DNA of 64,000 nt from Pseudoscleropodium purum (taxonomy: Eukaryota; Streptophyta; Bryopsida; Hypnales; Brachytheciaceae), in the NCBI GenBank assembly GCA_963969395.1, contig OZ017796.1, positions 17,672,501 to 17,736,500 on the forward strand, read 5' to 3'. Position 1 is the first letter of the stretch, and each line of letters starts with the position of its first letter. The notes beneath the pieces are model-generated. The model saw nothing but the letters and a program-made list of their open reading frames with translations, was not told where the DNA came from and did not search any database. Positions 32,023 to 43,765 of this stretch are shown piece by piece. A program made the position numbers and the translations under genes.

Positions 32023-33242
32023 AAGCCGAGAAGAATTAAATAATTATGTAATCAATGGTACCACATACGGGCGCCTTGTTTCAAGCCATATAGTGCTTTT
32101 AATAATTTACAAACAGTATTATGGTTAAGACATTCAGGTCATGGTAAACCTTCAGGAATATGCATATAAATCTCTTCAACAAGAAATCCATTTAAAAATG
32201 CAGCTTTTACATCAAATTGATGCAACTCAAGATCATATAATGCAGCCAAAGCTAAGATTATACAAATTGAAGGTATTTTAACAACCGGAGAGAAAATTTT
32301 GGTATAGTCAATTCCTTCTACTTGCGTATAACCTTTGACAACTAACCTTGCCTTGTACTGATTAATGGAACGGTCGGCATTTGTTTTTAATTAAAAAAAT
32401 CCATCTACTGCCAATAGCCTTTCTATTTGGAGGCAAAGAAACATATTTCCAAGTTTTATTTTTAGTAAGAGAATTTAACTCTTCATTTATAGCATCTTGC
32501 CATTTTGACGCATCTAGACGACTTAAAGCTTCTTTAAAGGTTGTTGGCTCAGTTAAAATACTTACTTGTAACATCATTGCTTTGTGATGGTAGTTTGGAT
32601 GACTAGGGTGGTGTTGACCTTCTATAGCTTCTATGAGTCTTTGGGATTTTGTAATAACCCGTTGTGATTTTCTCAATAACTAGGATTGAGGTGAGCCCCC
32701 TCTAAAGTGTGATTTTTGTTGTTGAGAATTTAATGGTAAACTAGCTAAGTTTACATTGTCTTCAAAGGCATTATCATTGAAAGATGTGGTCATAGGAATT
32801 TCACTAGCTATAGGCTCTTGAATATGTTCCAACACAGGATTAAGCTCTTGTGAAGGAGGTGTTAAAGAACCTTTCTTGATAGTTGACATATCCTTTAAAA
32901 GATCGAAATCCAATAATAAATCGTCTTGACTAGTAGTTTCTTTAACTAGCATAGGTATTAATGAAGGGATCTCATTTGGAGACATATCAAATTCCAAAAA
33001 GTTATATCTCTAGATAAAATGATTTTATTATTAAATTTTTGCATTAATTGATACCCTTTAGATTCATCACTATAACCTAAGAAAATACATTCTATTGTAT
33101 GAGAATCAAGCTTTTTTCTTTGATCTTTTGGAATTAGAGCAAAAGCTCTACACCCAAATATCCTAATATGTGATAGGTTAGGTTTTTGATCAGTCCAAAG
33201 TTCAAAGGGGTTTTTATATGAATCAATTTTGCTTAATTTCAT
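32023..33242 (-). pseudogene. Copia retrotransposon pol, N-terminal part (integrase end to RT)
   Basis: On the minus strand, from 33,242 downward: the post-catalytic integrase block (YKNPFELWTDQKPNLSHIRI, FGCRAFALIPKDQRKKLDS, CIFLGYSDESKGYQLM), the integrase-RT linker, then RT with WQDAINEELNSLTKNKTW, IGSRWIF, VKAAFLNG and KALYGLKQGARMWYH just before the hAT insertion. Defects include a frameshift near 33,000, a TAG at about 32,677-32,679, a frameshift near 32,385 and stops before the insertion. The integrase core, gag and 5' LTR are missing: similarity ends at a small hairpin at 33,237-33,282. It belongs with the fragment at 13,453-15,199. Confidence 0.85.
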
Positions 33243-33282
33243 TGAATTTGATTAATTTGCGAATTAAGCAAATTCAATGAAA
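33237..33282. repeat. 14-bp hairpin at the Copia truncation point
   Basis: TTTCATTGAATTTG (33,237-33,250) and its exact reverse complement (33,269-33,282) flank an 18-bp loop. Copia similarity ends here and unrelated sequence begins, so this is probably a template-switch or microinversion scar. Confidence 0.6.
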
Positions 33283-33467
33283 CTCAATTGTTTGATTATT
33301 ACACGAGTTTCTACGACACCTTCATTACTATTAGTTGTGACTTTTTTTTGCAAAGTTCACACTCTAACCATGCATTGTGGCTATATGCCCCTACTAATTC
33401 TCAAGTGAATTAATAGACAAGTTAGGTCACTTTGAAGTGGCCCATCGAAAGGTTGAGAATTTCTCTA

Positions 33468-36400
33468 ATGTATCAATTCATTCAAAAGGAAAGATTTACA
33501 ATATCAAAATTGTAACATTCAATTGTACATATTCTAAGATTGAAATGGGTATAGATGAATGTTTTTGAATGCCCACCTTGAAAGTGCCAAGACTATATAT
33601 TTTGACCAATTTAGTAGAATTGACATTATGGGATGATTGCAATCATTTTTCTAGCTATTGTAAGGAATTTTGTATCTTCTATCTTACTTGAAGGGTGGTT
33701 ACCCTTTAGGTGCATTGAGTTTTTGCTCTTCTTTTATTGTTCCTTTGACAAAATTTAATCAACTTTGTTTGTAGTTTTGAGTATTGGTCTTTTGAGATTC
33801 TTGTGCTATTAGCAAGGCTTTTACCCAACCCCAAACTTGAGATTTCTACTTTGTCAATTTGGTAAGTCTCTAAAGAATTAGATTCCACACATTGTATATC
33901 AATTTTTAGTTTTCTATAGACTAAGGTAATTGCACCTAATTTTAATATATTTCTAAAATTCTTCCATCTAAATTTTTGCCTAAAATTTAACTCCAAAAAA
34001 TTCATGCAAAGAGAGTCCAATTTGAATCCTCTTTTGACTTCCAAAATAAGATCCACCAATAATTTCGACAATTTAATAATGAAAACCAAGCTTAAATGCT
34101 TAATCAATCAACTTTAGATTTCTAGGTGCATCTACTATACCTTAGGTGACACAAAAACAAATGAATTTAGAATCTTGTTTTGAGAAATGATATGCTATTG
34201 GCTAAGGGCTACTTGCCTAATCATCAAAGTAACTAGGATACTTCAAGAGCCAATTCTTAACTTCTTGGAAAGTACAAACTTCTTGTTTCCAGTTTGTTTA
34301 TTCTAATTTGCTACATATATTACACAAAATTGTAAAGTTCCAAGTCACATTGTAGTATTTATCATAGGACATTGTAGGCAAGTTAAATAGGCTTGCATTA
34401 CCAAAACTTATGAGTATGTCGTAGGTCCATAATTTTTCTAATGACTAGATATAAATTCAATAATTGTTTCATATTCAAATTTTATATTCTTGATTACAAA
34501 GGTCTTTAGTATACAAAAAAACGCTGCATATCACTAAAAAAAACTATGACATATAACCCTCCTCTCCATATCCTGTACTATATCTTGTGTATATCTTCAT
34601 AATTGGTCTGCATTAAGGTTGTATGTTCACTGCTACCCTAAACCCTAAAAGAAAAACCAAATATACAAATCATTCAAAGTGTTTACTAATTCAGATCCTC
34701 TCAAGTTCAGGCAGGACTGACGGCCAATATTGTATTGCAGCATAAGCATGACCACATTAAACTACATGATACCCTTAAGCTTATGTCCTTCCCAAATTGT
34801 TCATCTCACTCCCTGGCTTTTCTGATTTAATTTGTGCATTATCCAGGTTTGAGAGGCTCATTTCAATTCATATTAAAATCAGAATATTTGTGAAAAATAA
34901 TCTCACTTGGTATGGGAAAATGTTATTCATGGTCTGTTTGAATTTGAGTTCAAGAGATCAAGGTCAATGACAATTTATGTTAAATGAGAAGTACTCTAGG
35001 ATTTGTCAAACAGCATGTAGACTTTGAAACTAACCTGGAAGGATGCTGAGGCCCTAAAATAGCTCATGGATGTCTTACACATAACAGGAGTTAGAAATGA
35101 AGAATGCACCTATTGGTTCATAAATCATTTTTGGCAAAGTGACCTTGGTGATAGGTTTGACCCTTTCAGGGTTAAAAATAATGAAAGTATGAAACTTATC
35201 ACCAAGGTACTTTGACATAAACAATCTGATTTTTGAACCACTATGTAGGTGCATTCTTCATTTCTAGAAAGTCATCCTTCAATCACTTTTTGGCTTCATT
35301 GTCCTTTTAGGATTAAGATAATAGTAAGGTAACTGAACCTAATTTTGAACACTCTCTAAAATCATACAGTCTAAATTCTTACCTAAAATGAACTCCCACT
35401 ATTCATAAAGTCCATGGTCAATTTCAAAAACATTTATTTTTAGCACTTTAAAATTTTGTAGTCTGTTCATATAGTGTTCAGAAAATACATCTTAAAAGAA
35501 TCTAAAATCCCTTTTTGACTTCCTACATGACCTTGAAACAAATTTTTCAATACAATAATGGAAACCATATTGAATCACTTATTCGTGTGATTTTAGATGT
35601 AGTTAACTTAAAATCTTTTGATTGCATGTGCAGTCTACAAAAAAGCATTTTTCATGAAGTCAATACAATACATCCTTTTAATATTCCTTCCTTACATTTG
35701 AGATTCTTACAAAATCTTCAGCACTTGGGTGTCCAATGAGCTGGGAGCCGGGAAAGCAGGGTTCAAGGTGTTCAAGGTGTTCTTTCTGGTATGAGTCCAA
35801 AACAACAATAGGGTACAAGTACCTATTTTGGATAATTTAAGTATTTCAGCCTTTATGATATGAGAAAGTCAAGGAGAACCTGAATTCAATGTGTGTAAAA
35901 ATAAGGATGATGAAGAATGCAAAAAAGAACAAATTTTTTTCTCCAAGAATAAATATTTTATTCAATACATGTGAATTTTTCATCCAAACTCATTCCAATC
36001 AATCTCATAGACTCACCTATTATGGTTAGCTTTGGGCACTTCTCCCTAAGCCAAGAAGGAAGAGAGATGAGTAGAAGAGAAGGTACAAGTAGTGAATCTT
36101 TTTCAATGAATAGTACATTCAACTATTGTCCACAGTAGGTCACTCTATAAAGCCATTTGGTAGGGGGCTTGTCCAAAATAGGTACTTTGACCATATATAG
36201 TACACTACATAAAGGTCATATTTGGCATAAATTAAGTCATTTTTATGGAGTAAAAGTACCATGTACATGTCATCTTGTAAATGGTGTGACCCCTTGAGAG
36301 CATGATGTGGAAATTCAATTTTGACACCTAAGTATTGAATCAAACCTTCATGGATCACATAGGAAGCTTCAAGATAACAAAGATGTATTAAAAAAAATAA

Positions 36401-39400
36401 AGCTATGTCATGCATTGCTATAATAACAAAAATATGCTTTGAAAGTCATTGTAATTAGAAATGAGCTTCACATCAACATGGGCTTTTTATTTTAATGAAA
36501 TATGGAATAACTTTGTTTTGGTCATTGTTATTATTGGAAAATCTTTCAGAAGTAGCATTGAATATGCATAGCTATACTTTTTCTATGACATTTACCTTAA
36601 AATGATTTGAATTGAAATGAAATCATTCTAACAAATTACAATGACATCATTAATTAATATTGATTCAAAGAATTAAGGTAGAATCACCTTAAACCAAGCA
36701 TTATAGAGTGTTGGAAAGCTTTGATTTTTAATCACATAAAGACAAATTGAAATAAGTTGAATAAAAACCCCAAACAATGTTTAATTATAATATACAATAG
36801 TTATAAGAAGTCACAATTGAATTAGTAGATTCTCAAACCTTAGAGAGAATGCAATAAGCATCTTTTTTTTCTCTAGGTTTCTTAAAGTTCATTTTTAAGA
36901 ACATGCTTTGATTTGGATGATCCTACCTTACAACTTTGCAATATTAAAATGTTCTAAATTACTCATCCCATCATTATTTATTAATCTTGAAAAGACCATG
37001 GCCTATAGCCAAGGTTAGTGGTCACTGAAAAATGATCTTAAGAAATTATTTTTTGAACCAATAGATGCATTCTTCATTTCTAGATTGATTTGAAAAGTCA
37101 TTCATCAACCACTTTTTCAACCTCAACATCCTTGAGACCATCATTCAGGGTTGGCTACCATGTGGAGTCAAGGGCCACTGAAGCCCACCAATTCAACAAT
37201 GGAATTGGATTCAATTTTTCTGGAACTCCCATTCCACCGTTGGTCGTTGGGCTTCGCCGGACCGGTACTCCACATGGAAGCCAACCTCAGTCATGGATCT
37301 GTAAATTCAGTTCACTTACCAATAACAAGGACTGGTGTCTGGACAGGTGTTGCAAGAGGTTGTGGGCGGCAGGAATTGGGAGCTTATGTCAACTTATGCA
37401 CATTTTACATATTAGGAGTCCCCACTGCTCTCCTACTTGCTTTTTTATTTCAACCTCGGTGGGCAAGTTAGTCTATCCACCCAGACCTGATAATTATCTG
37501 CACTAATGTGCCCCGTGCCATTGCCACGGTCAAAACAAAAGTAAAAGTAATTTTTTTTAATTGATAAAAACTTTGAAATTCAATAACTTTTGCACCGTAA
37601 GTCCAAACATTAAAAACAAAGCCTGTGCACCCCTCCTTGCCGAACACTTTCTGTTAGTACCAAGAACGCTATCGAGGAATACACGGTCAAGGAGATCTCA
37701 ATGTAACAAACAAAACAAAATAAAAGAGCCTAATTTAAGGTATGGATTGAACATGAGAAGCTTATTTTTGAATTGTGGTATTGAAATATGGAAACTTTTC
37801 AGAGTTGTATGTGCCGACTAAAAGTCATGTCAAAGGAGAGGAAAAAAAATTAAAACTCTCACATGTAATGACAATGACGATGGCTCATTTTTGGACTCAT
37901 TTATTAGTAGAATAGCTCTCATATTCTTTTCATATGTCAAGATTTTTTTAAACCAATTCAAAAGATGCTCACCAAGAGTTTCAAATGTTACAATTTTTTT
38001 TTCTGAGGTGTTTTTAGACCATTTGTGGATTGAAAGATTATAATGTTTGAAATGTGAAGAAAACTTATTTTCAATCTTGAGAGATAAGGTCAAGTATACT
38101 TTGAGCCTTTGGGGAATAAAGTTTTTGCTCTTAATAAATTTGTGTCTTTTTAACTATTGAGTTTAAAATCTTGTTAGGTACACTCATGCAAAATTTCAAA
38201 AGAAAATATATATGGGGTCTAGCTTACTCTAAATCACCTTGCAATTTAAGGAGGTTAAGTGATTAGCAACACGCTTGTCATTTTTTGATGAATTTCTCTT
38301 GTAATGAAGAAATTTTTTTTATTGGAAATTTGAAAGGGGAAAAGATAAAAGACAAACATTTGGAATACTATGTGGGAAAAAAATTCAAGAAATTTGTAAT
38401 TCCAAATTTTGAAATAGGGTGATTGTAAGAAACACTTGTCCTATTTCTTGTCTCCTTACCCTCAGACAAGTAGTTTTTTTGCTCATAACTTTTGCATTAT
38501 TCGTCCATTTGGCATGAAATTTGGAATGAAGGTACATGTAGTATTTTCAAACATTGTATATATTTTTTTCAATTTAAAAAAAATAGTTCACCATTTTTAA
38601 CTTGCCCTCAATTGGATATCTATCTTGGCTATTTGAGAGGATTTGTCCTATTTTTGACCCAAAAATGCAAATTAGAAGCCACAAATTGGATATGTTGGAG
38701 GTCTACTAACATTACAAGGATTGACAATGAACTTTTATGAAAATATAAATGTGTGAGTAGCGCACATGGGGTCAAAGTGACCTTCCTTTATACAAAGGCT
38801 ACAAAGGGGGGAAAAAAATTCTACAAGAATTCTTTGGTGCAATGTAAGCACAATCTTGTCTAAAAAAATCGCTTCTCTTATAGAAATTTGTAAAATTTGT
38901 TTCGAATTACTAAAAACGAAAATGTCTACAGATCCCTTTTCTACTTTTTTTGCTCCCAATGGCTTTTGTAGAACCCTATAGTAGTCTACAATACTACATA
39001 GTACTGAATTGGGGGTTCAAATCTACAAGTACCTTGAATTGAAGATTTAGATTTTTTTAGTGGGCTATTGATAAAATAGTAATAGTGGTACTATGTTTTA
39101 CTACCAATCCCATGGGCCAAAATGAAATTTTGGGCCAAAAACAATAAAGTGTTTCTTACAACTACCCGATAATAGTATTTGAAGTTAGAAAAAAATGTTT
39201 TTTTTACAAACTTGCTTGTGGGGTATTGATTCCTCTTGGTATAAAATTTTTGGGCTAAATTTAGTTAATTTTCTTACAATTTCACACTAAATCATACTAC
39301 TTACCAACATACAATTTTTTTACAAATAGATGAGGAATTTAACAAAAATTACGCAAATTTTGGGGACAAGACAACTTTTGATTCAAACATCCAATTAGAA

Positions 39401-41365
39401 TTTTTTTTAAATTTCCATGAAGGGAGTGAATGTTTCCATCATGTGTCAATGATTTGAGAACATATGTTAAAAATTGACTTTGTATGACCTTCAAGTGTCC
39501 GTTGAACAGACACTTGATCCTATAGGGATTGAACAATCAATCAATCAATACCTTAAGATAGATTGTTTATTTTGATTTGTCTATTACATTGAGATCTCGA
39601 TGACTATGCATCCCCTGTCAATTCCATTTTTTCTTCCTAACCCTTTTAGAGTAGTCATCCTACCTTAGTGGTGTTCTCTTATGTGCAAATCCTTGTTCCT
39701 TGATTTCATCTCTTGCATTGTTTGTCTCTTTGTGTACAATTGAATAGATGTTTCATAAAAAAAAAAGGTACCAGCCAAACCTATATGGCTATATGGGGAT
39801 GGGGCAAGAGACAGGGCAAATCACAAGAATGCTTGTTGCACTCTAGGTTTCAGTCATGAATGCCAGATGAAATAATTGGATGATATTCCGATCTCCAGGA
39901 TGAAAGCGTGACAAATTTTATGACAGGGGTAGTGACACTGTACTTAGTATGATAAAAATGAGACATGAACAGATCATTCAGTGAATCTAAATTTGTTTAC
40001 CACCTAAGTGTGTTATGATAATCTCGCTCAATATATGCCCACTAAGTTATACAATTTTTAGGGTCCTTTTTTTTAATGGTATGATGGGTAGTCTGTAACT
40101 CATTTCAGAGTGAGCTCATCACAAGGTCTGAAAATTTCTCAACTAAGACTGAAATGATTGAACAGATTTTGGTTGATTTATGGAGGGAGGACAAAATTTC
40201 TGCAGTTTTGTGAAACAAGGTGTGTGTTGTGGGTGCAGGTCCAGATTGCATTTGAGCGTGTGCAAAATGATGATGATCATGAGAACCTGGAAGTCTTCAA
40301 GAAGTCTTCAAATCATTTCATGCAAGTTCAGGTATTGGTTCTTAACCTCTAAACAACCAGGGGTGTTTGAGCATAATACTTGTTTTCTTGGCTAGATCTT
40401 GTAACAAGCATAATTCCTCATTGGTGTGGAGTAATTTTGATGATACCACTGTTGAAATGAAAGAAGACTTATGTAGCTTTCCTATGAAAAAAAGATCGAC
40501 AAAATTGCACAAGTTTTGAGAAAATGTCACCATTGACAAGATTGATGGAAGATGTTCAGATAGGCAGGACTTTATGCATACCCTAAAATGGGAATGCTGA
40601 AATTTGAATACTTAAAAGTGCTCCAAAAACTCTAATTTTTTTTCCATGAGTACATATCATTATGAAGTTGACATGTAATTTTTTTTTTAAAATAATCTTG
40701 AGGTGTAGAAAAAAGATATGAGGATGTAAAGTGATAGTTCAAAGAATCTTCTCCATTCTCCCAAAATGTGAAGATGTACAAAAAAGTCAAACACAAAATA
40801 ATAATTTAGTAATGACTTTTAAAAGAAATTTGTAAATTATGATTTAAATCATGTCCATACAATTCATTATAAGAATCTATGATAAATGGATGGATGGAAC
40901 TATCATCAAGAACTTCAAGGCATGTGAATTATAGTGCATTTGAAACACTATTAAAATAATTTGGTGCCAACCTTTGTGCCTATGTGCCAATTTAGTATCA
41001 AAGTGATTGAAAATATGACATTGAAATGGCCTTTGTTGTTAAAATGACATCAAAATAATCTCACCCAACTTTCCTGATTATATGTTGTGAAAGATCACAA
41101 TAAGGATTACAAGGATGAGAACAATCCAAACTTAGTCACTTAAGTGATCCAAAGTTAAAATATAATCAAGATTTTTACTTGGTGAATTTCATAGAGCCTC
41201 AATCATGATTAGAAACTTTTTTGTTTTACATTATTCTCTTAAATCTACTAAAGTCAATTTTATTAGCATCAATCACCTTGGATTCATCTTGCAATCACTA
41301 TTTTAAATCTAATGACTTGATGACAACGTTATTCACATTTATACACTTCCATAACAGGTAGAGTG
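33468..41365 (+). pseudogene. 3' part of decayed MATE gene duplicate
   Basis: It is collinear with introns and exons 3-8 of the MATE gene (51,430-54,770). Exon 3 (33,775-33,861, 87 bp) is still open with both splice sites. Exon 4 (from 34,741) has lost its 3' end and donor by a deletion after ACATGATACCCTT. Exon 5 (35,722-35,788) is 67 bp instead of 239, a frame-breaking internal deletion. Exon 6 (37,347 to about 37,467) has one extra T and a ruined donor. Exon 7 is not recognisable. Exon 8 (40,239-40,331) is open over 31 codons, without the stops of the other copy. Introns are expanded and contain a foldback element. Homology fades at about 41,365, before exon 9. Confidence 0.8.
35060..35300. 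mobile_element. Foldback element in MATE pseudogene intron
   Basis: Arms 35,092-35,158 and 35,191-35,266 are imperfect reverse complements (TAGAAATGAAGAATGCACC...ACCTTGGTGATAG) around about 30 bp. Single arms of the same family recur at about 1715-1830 and 37,030-37,110, so it is a dispersed repeat. No coding capacity. Confidence 0.6.
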
Positions 41366-41868
41366 TGCACCTTCTATTAGCACCTCACTCTAAGTAAGGC
41401 AAACCAACTTGTGAAAAACAAAATAATTAGTTTGCCAAGTGGGAATTATTAAAAAAAATTCAACTTTTTTTCCATATAAAGAAAAATTTGAAAAATGTAG
41501 AAAACAATTGAATTTTTTTGGGGACAAAGGTTGAATTTGTTATGATTTTTTGAAGTGATTTGTCCAATTGGTCCAAAAGAATTTGTAAACAACCCCAAAA
41601 CCAATACAAAATGTACCTATAATTATGATCATCTTACCCACCTACAACAATTACAATTAAATATTTCCTAGCATGGCCACAACATTATGGCCTAAATTCG
41701 TCACTTCCTAATTATGATAAATTTACACTCAAAAGATGGAAGTTTTTATAGTAGTCACTAGTTACTCCATCACCATCATTCAAGACACTGATTGTGGCCG
41801 TTATTTGAACCTAATATAGTCCAAATTTGATTTATTAGAAAAAATCTATCATGGGTTGGTACAAGACT
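41366..41868. other. AT-rich spacer, nothing recognised
   Basis: About 500 bp between the end of MATE-duplicate homology and the TTAA-flanked elements. Confidence 0.45.
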
Positions 41869-42777
41869 TTAACCCTAGAAGGCCCAAGACCATTTTGGGT
41901 ATTAATAACATGTACACTACATCATTAATGATTGCATGGTTTGAAGTCATTTGACCGCATAGAATGCAAGATTATAATGTTTTAGTGTTGAAAAAGAATG
42001 CTGAAATTTTCCTAAAAATACATTTAGAGGCGAAATTTGATTTCTAAACCTAATCAAATGAAAAAACTTTAAACTACAAAGTAATTCAAAACCATCATAC
42101 AAACATATTGGTGAAAAAAAAATATCATTCATTTGACTCAATGTGTTTGCAAAATGGCTTGCAAATGTCAAAAAATAGGCAAGAAAAGTTGCAAAAAACA
42201 CATCTAGGGTTGAACCTCCTTCTACTAAAATGCTTTTCACTAATTCATTACTTTCTGGATTGATATGAAATTTTATCCACACAAACTAGAATAGTATGTG
42301 CAACTTTTCCAAAATTTTTTATTGGAAACAAACATTGTATGAAGAAGATACAAGCCTCTGAAGTTCACTGTAGTCCACAAATGGCGGGATTTCGAATTTT
42401 GAATTGCACCCAAACATTCAAAACAACTTCGATTGACATGAAAAATTTACCACAATAACTAGAATTCAAAGGAAATATAAACCATCATATTTTATTGAAA
42501 TTAAACATTGGATGAAGGAGATACAAGCCCCTGAAGTTGAAGCCATAAAGTGCACTTTGGTGGATCAAATTGAACCTGTGAACTTTGATTGGCTTCCAAA
42601 AAATTATTACCTCTTGGATTGATCTGAAAATTTTACCACACAAACTAGAAGAAAAGGCACAAATTTTCCAACAAGTTTTATTGAATTTGGACATGGGATG
42701 CAAAAATTACAATACTTTGAATTGAACTTAAAACTATGTGAGGACACTTTTTGTCCTCTTGGGCGGTCTAGGGTTAA
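41869..42777. mobile_element. TTAA-flanked element (copy C)
   Basis: A 909-bp segment bounded by TTAA on both sides. Inverted ends are CCCTAGAAGGCCC on the left and, reverse-complemented, CCCTAGACCGCCC on the right. It directly abuts copy B and shares the TTAA at 42,774-42,777 with it. Interior AT-rich and non-coding. Ends of this kind are typical of piggyBac-type elements. Confidence 0.55.
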
Positions 42778-43411
42778 TCCCTAAAGTTCCATGTTTATGT
42801 TTTTATTGAAAATGCTCAAAAACTGTCATTTTTGGTACAAGTACCAAACTTTTGAAAAAAAACTTTTTTGACACATGCAGCCATAAGATTTTGAAGTATG
42901 TTGATTGAAAATATGCGGTAAAAATTTCAAATTTTTTGACTGTGTAGATTGTGAGATGTTAGCATTTAAATTCATTGAAATCATTTTTTGGGCCCTACAA
43001 AAAATAGGGTAGCTGCACTTCACAAGCTCACTTTTCTATGAAGAAATGACCAAAATGATAGTGGTTCTTTGGATTCCTTTTTCTAGATAAGTTGGACACA
43101 TGCTTGAAGATTTTCAAATCATTTGAAATTGTACAATATATAAGAAAAAAATGGTAAGTAGGTAGTAGGGAATGATTCAAAAATACTAAATTATTATGAA
43201 TTTAATCAAGGAATTGAAAAATATCAATCCCAATGGTTCAATTGTTGTAATAAACAATCTACATCCTAATATTTGATTTTTTTCAAAAATATTGAAAATT
43301 GGGTAATATGAAGGATTTCAAAGTTTATTTTAGAGTAGGAAATCTATAACTACCCGCAAACAAAAATTCTCATAACTTTTGACTCATTGATCCAAATCGA
43401 ATGATTTAAAG

Positions 43412-43493
<82 letters not shown>

Positions 43494-43765
43494 CTCTAGA
43501 AAACCAATTTCAAATTTTTGTTTCTAAAAAAAGTGATTTTTTCTAATCTACTTGGATTGCCCAGTTACAAAAAAAAAGCAACATATTAGGCTATAACTTT
43601 TGACTCATATTTCCAAATGTCATGAAAATTAATGCATACGAAAGATATTCCTTGTCCCCACCTTTTGTTAATATTTGGGCCAAAAATATGAAAATCTTTA
43701 GTTACACACACCTACCCAAAAAATTTATGAAGCCAAAAAACTTAGCTTGGTCCTTTAGGGGTTTA
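42774..43765. mobile_element. TTAA-flanked element (copy B)
   Basis: The left end is TTAA then TCCCTAAAGTTCC. The right end, reverse-complemented, is CCCCTAAAGGACC next to TTTA instead of TTAA (one mismatch). The interior aligns well with copy A over most of its length (shared AGTTGCACTTCACAAG phrase, and CTAGAAAA...CAATTTCAAATTTT), interrupted by an expanded (TA)40 tract. Confidence 0.55.
43413..43492. repeat. (TA)40 microsatellite
   Basis: Eighty bases of uninterrupted TA inside element copy B. Copy A has only a short TA run at the matching place (about 6970-6982), so the tract expanded after the copies separated. Confidence 0.95.
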
